Of a stretch of 64,000 nucleotides of DNA, positions 56,701 through 63,095 are shown in pieces; the first letter of the stretch is position 1, and each line of letters starts with the position of its first letter. Both the position numbers and the translations under genes were made by a program. This stretch comes from Mangrovimonas yunxiaonensis (lineage in GTDB: Bacteria > Bacteroidota > Bacteroidia > Flavobacteriales > Flavobacteriaceae): NCBI RefSeq assembly GCF_000733475.1, contig NZ_JPFK01000005.1:248001-312000 (forward strand), given 5' to 3'. Under the pieces are notes generated by a model. It saw only the letters and a program-made list of their open reading frames with translations, was not told the DNA's origin and did not search any database.

Positions 56701-56874
56701 GCGAGACTTCATTTCGTTAACCGCCTTATTGGTAAAGGTAAGAGCCAGTAACGACTTAAATGCAAGGGGGCTTTTGGCCTCTAAAACCGTGCGCAAATAA
56801 TTTTTAACTAAGGTGAAGGTCTTGCCACTTCCGGCAGAGGCATTGTATATGGTAAATGCTTCGCGATGCGTCAT
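53728..56874 (-). CDS. addA: AddA/RecB-like UvrD helicase-nuclease
   Basis: 1048 aa. Walker A ASAGSGKTF (12-20), UvrD motifs FTNKAVNEM, FRHFFIDEFQDTS (Walker B), GDAKQAIYRWRGG, TIHKSKGLEFP and VLTRAVKELYV. A C-terminal RecB-type nuclease core carries RPDKITINKNKEAAIIDYKTG. Processes double-strand breaks with the AddB-like subunit (family inference). The ATG at 56874 is preferred to an ATG 22 codons upstream, because homologues start with this M-x-x-x-x-F-T-I-Y-N-A-S segment. First of an addA-like/kbl unit. Confidence 0.9.
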   Translation of the reverse strand: MTHREAFTIYNASAGSGKTFTLVKNYLRTVLEAKSPLAFKSLLALTFTNKAVNEMKSRIIDTLKTFSNPSIVQENHPMFTALSQELNLSPLALHQKAKVVLHKMVHNYAAFDISTIDKFNHKLVRTFAHDLKLPVNFEVELDTPYVLGKAVDQLIDKAGNDQALTKVLVDFAIEKADDDKSWDIAYDFNNMARLLVSENDLSYLNQIKHKSLQDFSTLKGLLKKEQQQKKALIINTAQQALNLIDTEGITHSDFYASYLPKFFTKIATGDFNVGFTAGWQTKLTEGDPLYPKKVTENTAQTITKIQPQLALLFNQIKQLIAQESFLKNSLKNITPLSVLSAISQTLDEIKAEDDLLLISEFNTIIHNEINQQPAPFIYERLGEKFRHFFIDEFQDTSILQWQNLEPLIANALSGENLKGERGSLMLVGDAKQAIYRWRGGRAEQFIDLYNKTANPFQTEISLEQLAFNYRSTKTIVAFNNHFFQHIANLAFSNPSYQAIYQASEQQVVNHDSGYVELTFLDTKNEDPYLLHCQKTLDHINQVTSQGFQWGDICIITRKGKEGVAIATHLTNEGIDVISSESLLLCHSKEVNFMVNMLQLSLQPKNNEIKLAVLLFLSDHLNHGSETHVFLSHFMALPPKTLFGELAKYHVHFNFNTFTSLPIYEAAESIVRGFSLNEQANAYVQFFLDEILDFSQKHHANISGFIELWERKKDALSISAPQDANAVQIMTIHKSKGLEFPIVIFPFANQDIYFNKNPKIWFPIDEATYGFPYMYINKNNDLETYGDVGKQLFEQYQAQLELDTINLLYVVLTRAVKELYVISELDLDKKNQENLKKYSGLFIHYLKSTQQWQDSQATYTFGAPTKNHVAPKKNTTTTLTQFISTPREELQLNILTNAGYLWDTPQENAIEKGNLVHNIMAKINTKADVEQAFNQYLDHGKITETQAKDLKPLILKIVDHNKLRPFFTETLTHYNERDIILKNGRIVRPDKITINKNKEAAIIDYKTGAEKPEHLNQITTYQYTLEEMGYSVVKKILVYINQEITIKEL

Positions 56875-56965
56875 AAGGCTATGATAATTTGGTACAAGAT
56901 AAAAACAATCAATCACTTCATAACAATTAATTATTTCCATTTTATGGAAAGTGTCTAATAATCGT

Positions 56966-56973
56966 TAAATTTG
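56966..56973 (+). promoter_or_regulatory. -7 box TAAATTTG upstream of sodB
   Basis: Perfect TAnnTTTG, 39 nt before the sodB ATG. A clear -33 element is not visible. Confidence 0.45.
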
Positions 56974-57012
56974 AAGTAGAAATTAATTTAATCATTTAAA
57001 AACAAAAATATT

Positions 57013-57621
57013 ATGGCATTTGAATTACCACAATTAAAATATGCTTACGATGCGTTAGAGCCACACATTGATGCACGTACCATGGAAATACACCATACAA
57101 AACACCACAACGGATATACAACAAAGCTAAACGATGCTATTGCCGGAACCGATTTAGAAGGCAAAACCATAGAGAATATTTTGGGCAATTTAGATATGGC
57201 CAATGCTGCTGTTAGAAACAATGGTGGTGGGTATTACAACCACACCTTATTTTGGGAGGTTATAAACCCAGAAGGAAAAGGACGTTTGTCGGGTGATTTA
57301 AAAGATGCTATTGAGGCTGCTTATGGGTCTTTTGAGGCGTTTAAAGATGCGTTTAGCAAGGCTGCCGCGACCCAATTTGGATCGGGATGGGCTTGGTTAT
57401 GCGTTCATGAAGGCGGGAAGGTAGAAGTGTGTTCAACACCAAACCAAGATAACCCTTTAATGCCAGGTATTGGTTGTGGAGGGACACCTATTTTAGGATT
57501 GGATGTTTGGGAGCATGCGTACTACTTAAACTATCAAAACAGAAGACCAGACTATATAGAAGCCTTTTTTAACATTATTAACTGGAATGAAGTAGAGCGT
57601 CGTTACGCTCAAGCAAAATAG
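57013..57621 (+). CDS. sodB: Fe/Mn superoxide dismutase
   Basis: 202 aa cytosolic enzyme. Metal ligands: His27 ([16 protein letters not shown]), His77-78 region ([11 protein letters not shown]), Asp and His in [20 protein letters not shown]. The Fe or Mn type cannot be settled from sequence here. Divergent from the AddA-like gene and ended by a hairpin. Confidence 0.95.
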   Translation: MAFELPQLKYAYDALEPHIDARTMEIHHTKHHNGYTTKLNDAIAGTDLEGKTIENILGNLDMANAAVRNNGGGYYNHTLFWEVINPEGKGRLSGDLKDAIEAAYGSFEAFKDAFSKAAATQFGSGWAWLCVHEGGKVEVCSTPNQDNPLMPGIGCGGTPILGLDVWEHAYYLNYQNRRPDYIEAFFNIINWNEVERRYAQAK

Positions 57622-57654
57622 ATTATAAAGATACCTTGTATTGTATTTTAAAAG

Positions 57655-57680
57655 AGCAAACCATTTTGGTTTGCTTTTTT
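57655..57680 (+). terminator. Intrinsic terminator after sodB
   Basis: AGCAAACCA / TGGTTTGCT 9-bp stem, short T loop, followed by a T-run. Confidence 0.9.
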
Positions 57681-57734
57681 ATTTGAAGGAATTAAAAACA
57701 GCAAAGATGACGTTGTAACAAAAGGTGGTAAAAT

Positions 57735-57805
57735 AAAAAAGGTGAACGAAAGTTCACCTTTTTTGCCCCAAATCTACCATAAACTTAACCTACTTATGTT
57801 ATGGT
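57735..57805 (-). ncRNA. Predicted small RNA, copy 1 of a tandem pair
   Basis: About 71-nt minus-strand transcript predicted from its own promoter and terminator. 5' stem ACCATAAC / GTTTATGGT with one bulge encloses loop ATAAGTAGGTTAA. Next is an unpaired GATTTGGGGC segment, then the terminator GGTGAAC-TTTC-GTTCACC plus T-run (57735-57764). A near-identical copy lies 200 bp away. It contains an ATG-led 8-codon frame, but the frame is not kept in copy 2, so RNA rather than peptide. No known RNA family recognised. Confidence 0.65.
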
Positions 57806-57810
57806 GGTAA

Positions 57811-57844
57811 CAAATATATACGAGGAAATACTTATGAGAACAAA
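57811..57844 (-). promoter_or_regulatory. Promoter of small RNA copy 1
   Basis: Minus strand TTTG (57844-57841), 22 nt, TATATTTG (57818-57811). The RNA 5' stem begins 5 nt later. Confidence 0.7.
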
Positions 57845-57933
57845 AAAATGGATGAATGGCGTATAAATTAGGCTGAAGGGAATGTTTTTGGGTTAATTAG
57901 CAAGAAGTTGGACTTTTTAAGGGGGCTTAAAAT

Positions 57934-58006
57934 AAAAAAAGGTGAACGAAAGTTCACCTTTTTTTGCCCCAAATCTACCATGAACTTAACCTACTTATGT
58001 TATGGT
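57934..58006 (-). ncRNA. Predicted small RNA, copy 2 of a tandem pair
   Basis: Same architecture as the copy 200 bp away: 5' stem ACCATAAC / GTTCATGGT with the same loop ATAAGTAGGTTAA, the same GATTTGGGGC spacer, then the identical terminator hairpin GGTGAAC-TTTC-GTTCACC. The only differences in the body are a T-to-C at the bulge and one extra A in the A-run. The region between the copies (57845-57933) is not duplicated. It sits downstream of purF, ahead of copy 1 in the minus direction. Confidence 0.65.
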
Positions 58007-58010
58007 AGTA

Positions 58011-58044
58011 CTAAGGTAAATCTTCTTCATCAATAAATATCAAA
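58011..58044 (-). promoter_or_regulatory. Promoter of small RNA copy 2
   Basis: Minus strand TTTG (58044-58041), 22 nt, TACCTTAG (58018-58011). Spacing is identical to copy 1 although the flanking sequence differs. Confidence 0.65.
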
Positions 58045-58117
58045 AAAACAGATGAACGGCATTTTTTTTAGTTAAAAAGGTCGATTTGTAGGATAAACTG
58101 CATATTTAACTTATTGA

Positions 58118-60016
58118 TTAATAGGCTCTTTCTTTATTGCCTTCAAAGAAATTAATAAAGGCCCTATTAACAACCCGATTGCCACCAGCGGTGGGGTAGT
58201 TTCCTGTAAAGTACCAGTCGCCTAAGTTTTTAGGACAGGCCTTGTGGAGGTTTTCTACCGGTTGGAAAATAGTTTCTACCTTGGCGTTAACGGTTTCGTC
58301 TGCAATAAGCTGGGCGATTTTATCAGAGATCTCTTCGTCTGTAAACTGCGCGTACAGCTCTTTTACAAAGTTTCTCACATCTTTGTCCTCTAGGGTTACT
58401 TGGGCTTTACATTTTTGGTAAACCTCTTCTACCATGTGGTATTTGTTGTTTTCTTCCAGTAGTTCCAGCATGGCCCTAAAGGCTATAAGGTCTTCTAGCC
58501 TAGCCATATCTATACCGTAACAGTCTGGATAGCGAATTTGTGGGGCAGAGGAGACTACGATTATTTTTTTAGGACTTAAGCGGTCCATCATTTTAATAAT
58601 ACTTTTCTTTAAGGTAGTACCTCTTACAATACTATCGTCTATAATAACCAGGTTGTCGGTAGGTTTTATTACGCCATAAGTTACATCGTACACGTGGGCC
58701 ACCAAGTCGTCTCGGCTGCTATCTTCGGTAATAAAGGTGCGAAGCTTAACGTCTTTTATGGCTATTTTTTCAATGCGTGGTCTTTCGGAAAGGATTTCTT
58801 TTACCTTTTCTGCCGATAATTGCCCGTTACCATCTAAGATGGCTTGTGTTTTCTTTTGGTTTAAGTGCTCTTCTACGGTTTCTATCATTCCAAAGAACGA
58901 GGTTTCTGCAGTATTTGGAATATAGGAAAACACGGTATTTTGGGTGTCTTTATTTATGGCTTGTAGCACTTTAGGCATAAGCAGTTTACCCAGTTGTTTG
59001 CGTTCTTGGTAAATTTCGGCATCGCTACCTCTTGAAAAGTAAATGCGCTCGAAGGAGCAGGCTTTTCTTTCTAGGGGTTCGATAATTTTTTTGATGGCGA
59101 CTTCTCCAGATTTTTTGGTGATAATGGCATGCCCAGGGTCGAGTTCCTTTACATCTTCGAAGGCCACATTAAATACGGTTTGAATTACAGGGCGTTCTGA
59201 GGCGACCACTACCACTTCGTCGTCTTTATAGTAGTATGCGGGGCGTATTCCTGCGGGATCGCGAAGCACAAACGCATCGCCGTGTCCTAACAGGCCGGCC
59301 ATGGCATAGCCGCCGTCCCAGTCTTTAGATGCTTTTTTAAGAATCTTGGCAACATTTAAGCGGTCGGCAATTAGTGGTGAGCATTCGTGCTTGCTGTAGC
59401 CTTCTTTTTTTAGTTTTTTATAGATTTTAGAAACGGCATCGTCCAGAAAGTGCCCAATTTTCTCCATAATGGTTACGGTATCGGCTTTTTCCTTTGGGTG
59501 CTGTCCCAGTTCGACCAACCTATCGAAAAGTTGGTTTACATTGGTCATATTAAAGTTTCCGGCAACAATAAGGTTGCGGTGCATCCAGTTGTTTTGTCTT
59601 AAAAACGGATGTACACTTTCTACGCTATTTTTTCCGAAGGTACCATAGCGCACATGCCCTAAAAGCACTTCACCAATGTAAGGGATGTGGCGTTTTTGCA
59701 GTGCGACATCGTTGGCGTATTCTGGGTGTTCTGTAAGTTCTTTGTTGATGCGTTGGTTTATTTGCCCAAAAATATCCTGAATGGGTTGTTGCGCAATAGA
59801 TCGCACACGGCTTATGTAGCGTTCGCCAGGTTGGGTGTCTAGTTTAATGCTGGCAAAACCGGCACCATCCTGACCGCGATTGTGTTGTTTTTCCATCATG
59901 AGGTACATTTTGTTTACCCCATAAAAGGCACTGCCGTATTTTTCTTTGTAGAACTCTAAGGGCTTTAGGAGTCTAATTTGTGCAATGCCACATTCGTGTT
60001 TTAGTGCGTCGCTCAT
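58118..60016 (-). CDS. purF: Amidophosphoribosyltransferase (long Bacteroidota type)
   Basis: Transfers amide nitrogen to PRPP in the first committed step of purine synthesis. 632 aa, longer than the about 500-aa E. coli type. N-terminal class II glutaminase with nucleophile Cys9 (KHECGIAQI), LGHVRYGTFGKNS, and a C-terminal phosphoribosyltransferase with PRPP loop NLVIIDDSIVRGTTLKKSI. The extra length is in the central and C-terminal parts, typical of this phylum. It lies downstream of the PfkB kinase on the same strand, with a terminator between. Confidence 0.92.
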   Translation of the reverse strand: MSDALKHECGIAQIRLLKPLEFYKEKYGSAFYGVNKMYLMMEKQHNRGQDGAGFASIKLDTQPGERYISRVRSIAQQPIQDIFGQINQRINKELTEHPEYANDVALQKRHIPYIGEVLLGHVRYGTFGKNSVESVHPFLRQNNWMHRNLIVAGNFNMTNVNQLFDRLVELGQHPKEKADTVTIMEKIGHFLDDAVSKIYKKLKKEGYSKHECSPLIADRLNVAKILKKASKDWDGGYAMAGLLGHGDAFVLRDPAGIRPAYYYKDDEVVVVASERPVIQTVFNVAFEDVKELDPGHAIITKKSGEVAIKKIIEPLERKACSFERIYFSRGSDAEIYQERKQLGKLLMPKVLQAINKDTQNTVFSYIPNTAETSFFGMIETVEEHLNQKKTQAILDGNGQLSAEKVKEILSERPRIEKIAIKDVKLRTFITEDSSRDDLVAHVYDVTYGVIKPTDNLVIIDDSIVRGTTLKKSIIKMMDRLSPKKIIVVSSAPQIRYPDCYGIDMARLEDLIAFRAMLELLEENNKYHMVEEVYQKCKAQVTLEDKDVRNFVKELYAQFTDEEISDKIAQLIADETVNAKVETIFQPVENLHKACPKNLGDWYFTGNYPTAGGNRVVNRAFINFFEGNKERAY

Positions 60017-60080
60017 AATATGTGTTGTTGTGTTGTTGCGGGTTGTGCTGTACCGCGTAATAAAATTAATATATAAATTA

Positions 60081-60105
60081 AAACGCGCCCAATTTGGGCG
60101 CGTTT
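60081..60105 (-). terminator. Intrinsic terminator after the PfkB kinase gene
   Basis: AAACGCGCCCA / TGGGCGCGTTT perfect 11-bp GC-rich stem, 3-nt loop, 5 nt after the stop, T-rich on the minus strand. Confidence 0.9.
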
Positions 60106-60109
60106 GTAC

Positions 60110-61036
60110 TTATGCGAGTTCTATGTCGAACTGCGTTAATTGTTTAAATTCTTGTAAGCGTTTAAAGATCTCGTTTTTCGAGAGTTGTTGCATGCGCTCT
60201 GTTCCAAATTTTTCAACACAAAAAGACGCGAGGGTCGAACCGTAAATTACAGCTTGTTTCATGTTGTTAAAAGAGATGTCGTCTGTTTTTGCTAAAAACC
60301 CGATAAATCCGCCGGCAAAGGTATCGCCTGCTCCCGTTGGGTCGAAAACTTCTTCTAGTGGTAAGGCTGGTGCGTAAAACACATTGTCGTCATGGAATAG
60401 TAGGGCGCCATGTTCGCCTTTTTTTATAACCACGTATTTGGGCCCCATTTCGTGTATTTTTCTAGCGGCTACCACTAAAGAGTGTTGGCCTGTAAGCTGG
60501 CGGGCTTCTTCGTCGTTTATTGTAATAACGTCTACTTTACCAATAACGTCGTGCAGGTCTTCTAAGGCGTTGTCCATCCAGAAATTCATGGTGTCTAGCA
60601 CCACTAGTTTCGGTTTGTTTTCCATTTGCTCCAGAACGCTTAATTGTACTAGGGGGTGGAGGTTTCCTAGCATAACATAGTCGGCATTTTTATATGCTGA
60701 AGGGACTACGGGGTTAAAATCTGCTAGGGTATTTAATTCTGTGGTTATGGTGTCTCTGGTGTTCATGTCGTTATGGTAGCGTCCGCTCCAGAAGAAGGTT
60801 TTGCCTTCTTTTACGATTTCTATACCAGAAATGTTGATGTTTTTTTGTTGTAGTATGTTTAGGTAGTCTTGTGGGAAATCGCCTCCTACGACTGATACAG
60901 CTGCGGCATCGATATCGAATTGGGAAGCTGCTAATCCAATAAAGGTTGCGGCGCCTCCTAATATTTTATCGGTTTTGCCAAAAGGGGTTTCTATGGCGTC
61001 GAAGGCCACGGTACCTACGATAACTAATTTGCTCAT
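60110..61036 (-). CDS. PfkB family carbohydrate kinase
   Basis: 308 aa ribokinase-fold kinase. N-terminal LVIVGTVAFDAIETPFGKTD and GGAATFIGLAASQF (substrate lid), central ITINDEEARQLTG, and C-terminal anion hole and base DPTGAGDTFAGGFIGF. Substrate not readable; the family covers sugars, nucleosides and others. It is upstream of purF on the same strand and may reflect a nucleoside link (inference). Confidence 0.92.
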   Translation of the reverse strand: MSKLVIVGTVAFDAIETPFGKTDKILGGAATFIGLAASQFDIDAAAVSVVGGDFPQDYLNILQQKNINISGIEIVKEGKTFFWSGRYHNDMNTRDTITTELNTLADFNPVVPSAYKNADYVMLGNLHPLVQLSVLEQMENKPKLVVLDTMNFWMDNALEDLHDVIGKVDVITINDEEARQLTGQHSLVVAARKIHEMGPKYVVIKKGEHGALLFHDDNVFYAPALPLEEVFDPTGAGDTFAGGFIGFLAKTDDISFNNMKQAVIYGSTLASFCVEKFGTERMQQLSKNEIFKRLQEFKQLTQFDIELA

Positions 61037-61214
61037 ATATCGTGTTGTAATTTTTTTGCAAATATAGGGGTTTTTTAACGAAGTACACGATAATAATTAT
61101 TTGTGTGTGTGTCTTTTACTAACAGCCTGGTTTATGGTTTTTTCATAGCTAAAGAAGTGTTTATGAGGGTTTTTGGGGTTGGGACTTAGTGGTTGTGTGA
61201 GGGCTTTAAACTAC

Positions 61215-61442
61215 GCTTTATATCTTGTGAGGAACATTGATGGACTCATTTATTCTTCTAATAGAGGCATTAACAAAACCCTTAAGTATGAATATGGATT
61301 AAAACAAACCATTAAAAACACCAAACTAGCTCAAAAAATGACTAAAAAGGCTATATTTACTTACAATAACTTTAGAACGCATTGGAGTCTAAATTTAAGC
61401 ACCCCAAAAATGGTTAACCTATTTCAGGACAAGACAAAATGA
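61215..61442 (+). pseudogene. IS3-family transposase remnant (internally deleted C-terminal part)
   Basis: GLIYSSNRGINKTLKYEYGL joins a degraded H-S-D-R-G-I block (second catalytic Asp lost) directly to the region normally after the catalytic Glu. It then keeps the C-terminal hallmark KKAIFTYNNFRTHWSLNLST and PKMVNLF. Most of the DDE core and the N-terminal orfA are missing, and no inverted ends are recognised. The frame is open from 61173. Its stop codon overlaps the next lipoprotein start (ATGA). Confidence 0.8.
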
Positions 61443-61822
61443 AAAAAATAATTTTAGTTTCTTGGATATTTGTTCTATTGTTGGCCTGCAACAAGGACGA
61501 TGATAGACCCGAACCTACAGTTGAAGAAGAACCTGACTTGTCTTTTCCAGAGTGCCTTTTGAGCAACGATATCTTTGAGTACAACCTGATTATGAGCAAT
61601 CCGCCTGATGAACCAACTAGGGCACATATTGTTAAATCTATTTATCAAGGAGTGCCTGTCTATTCATTCAACCATGAAGTTATACTTGATCTTCCATTAG
61701 TGTTCTATAACAATCAATGTGAAGAGGTTTGCAGATATGTTTGGAACGGGCCTGGCACAACTTGTATAAACCTTCTTGCTGACCTTGAAACTATCGGTGT
61801 TGTTTGGACAGACCCAAGATAA
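61439..61822 (+). CDS. Small lipoprotein of unknown function
   Basis: 127 aa, signal KIILVSWIFVLLLACNKDDD (lipobox LAC). Middle segment IYQGVPVYSFNHEVILDLPL, then NQCEEVCRYVWNGPGTTCIN with three Cys. The style resembles DUF6970-like accessory lipoproteins of Bacteroidota, but I cannot confirm membership. Its ATG overlaps the TGA of the IS3 remnant, so translation could be coupled to that fossil frame. Confidence 0.75.
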   Translation: MKKIILVSWIFVLLLACNKDDDRPEPTVEEEPDLSFPECLLSNDIFEYNLIMSNPPDEPTRAHIVKSIYQGVPVYSFNHEVILDLPLVFYNNQCEEVCRYVWNGPGTTCINLLADLETIGVVWTDPR

Positions 61823-61839
61823 AAATTTGCCCATAACAA

Positions 61840-61954
61840 TATGTATAGCCCATTGCGGCTTAATTCCTAATCGGAATTCATTTCAATTTCCTATCTTCGG
61901 TCTACGACGGAAAATCATAGCTAATTTCCTGTAACCAAAACATAGCCATACACA
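61840..61954. repeat. Spacer bounded by imperfect inverted repeats
   Basis: TATGTATAGCC at 61840-61850 is mirrored by AGCCATACACA at 61944-61954 (8 of 11 positions pair). The stretch inside has small palindromes (ATTCC-TAATC-GGAAT) and no coding frame. It sits between two accessory lipoprotein genes; a mobile spacer or recombination site is possible. Confidence 0.35.
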
Positions 61955-61974
61955 AGCCAATTTAAAAGCGACAA

Positions 61975-62838
61975 ATGAAGCCAATCTTCTTAATTTTATG
62001 TATTGTAATTTTTAGCTGTAATACAAAAAACAAACCGAACGAATTAAAAACAGAAAGCCCAACTGAACAAAAAAATGATAAAATAAAAGTTTTAAACTTT
62101 GGAACATTTCACTTTGGTTACACCCCTGATGCTAACAAAACAGAATTCGATGAACATAGTGAGGAAGCACAGAAAGAAATTAGAGAAATTTCTAAAATGT
62201 TGGCACAATTTAAACCTACAATAATATGTATTGAAAATTTACCAAAATTTAATAATGAAATTAATAAAGCTTATCAGGATTTTTTAGATAATCCCTCTAC
62301 GCTAAACACTAATTATGGCGAAAGTAGTATGATTGGATTTGATGTTGGCAGGTTGAGTAATGTAAAAAAAATATATGGCATAGATAACCATATGGGGTAT
62401 AATTATAGTGTTGGAGATTTTATCGAAAATAATCCAGAACTTGAAAATTCTATTGATTCAAAAACGTATTTACAACTTACAAACGAGCCATTTAAAGAGT
62501 ATCCTGAAATAGCTAAACGAGAGGCGAAATATGATGAACTATCTTTACTCGAAAAACTAAAATTAAGTAACGAGCCCATACATCTTGATTACGCAATAAA
62601 CACTAATGCAGATAAATTACTTTATGTAGGAATAGATGATGGATTTGAAGGTGCTGATAATGCAGCCATCTTTTACCATAGAAATATGAAAATATTTTCC
62701 AATCTAAACAGAATTCCAATGACAAAAAATGACAGAGTGTTTATAATTATGGGAACTGCTCATACGGCTTTTTTAAGAGAATTTATGAGAAGAAGCCCAA
62801 AATTTGAAATGGTAAACACATTAGAATATTTAAATTAA
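61975..62838 (+). CDS. DUF5694-type lipoprotein
   Basis: 287 aa lipoprotein (signal ending IFSCNT). The domain starts VLNFGTFHFGYTPDANKTEF and has FKPTIICIENLPKFNNEI, IYGIDNHMGYN and a C-terminal FIIMGTAHTAFLREFM. The His/Glu positions fit the DUF5694 pattern and are reminiscent of the TraB/GumN/ChaN-type fold. AT-rich and lysine-rich relative to the neighbouring core genes, which fits acquired accessory DNA. Function unknown. Confidence 0.82.
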   Translation: MKPIFLILCIVIFSCNTKNKPNELKTESPTEQKNDKIKVLNFGTFHFGYTPDANKTEFDEHSEEAQKEIREISKMLAQFKPTIICIENLPKFNNEINKAYQDFLDNPSTLNTNYGESSMIGFDVGRLSNVKKIYGIDNHMGYNYSVGDFIENNPELENSIDSKTYLQLTNEPFKEYPEIAKREAKYDELSLLEKLKLSNEPIHLDYAINTNADKLLYVGIDDGFEGADNAAIFYHRNMKIFSNLNRIPMTKNDRVFIIMGTAHTAFLREFMRRSPKFEMVNTLEYLN

Positions 62839-63041
62839 AAAAACAGGCTACCACAATGGCCATAAGTAATGGCTTTTGCTTGTGTCCTCTCGAAAAACCC
62901 TCCTAAACATGACAGGTTGTTATTTTTTTAGTTACCTAACACCTAAATGATTGTTTAACAGATTTTTGCTTACTATTAAAGAAATAATGATATGGATAGT
63001 AAGTTATTATTAATCATTTTCATTTAGTTATGTTTAAATTA

Positions 63042-63072
63042 AAAAAGGCTCTCTAAATTAGAAAGCCTTTTT
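63042..63072 (-). terminator. Intrinsic terminator after the T9SS repeat protein gene
   Basis: AAAAAGGCT-C-TCTAA pairs with TTAGA-A-AGCCTTTTT around one base (a single mismatch); T-rich on the minus strand. The remaining 62839-63041 contains no gene that I can support. Confidence 0.75.
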
Positions 63073-63095
63073 GTTATTAATATAGCCTCTTTATA

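Noticed and set aside
57755-57790. Eight-codon peptide MVDLGQKR on the minus strand in the repeat unit
   Set aside because: The frame ends at TGA in copy 1 but an extra A removes this stop in copy 2, so it is not conserved as coding; the RNA structure is.
57845-57933. A gene between the two small RNA copies
   Set aside because: No open frame with a credible start; it is not duplicated and reads as plain spacer.
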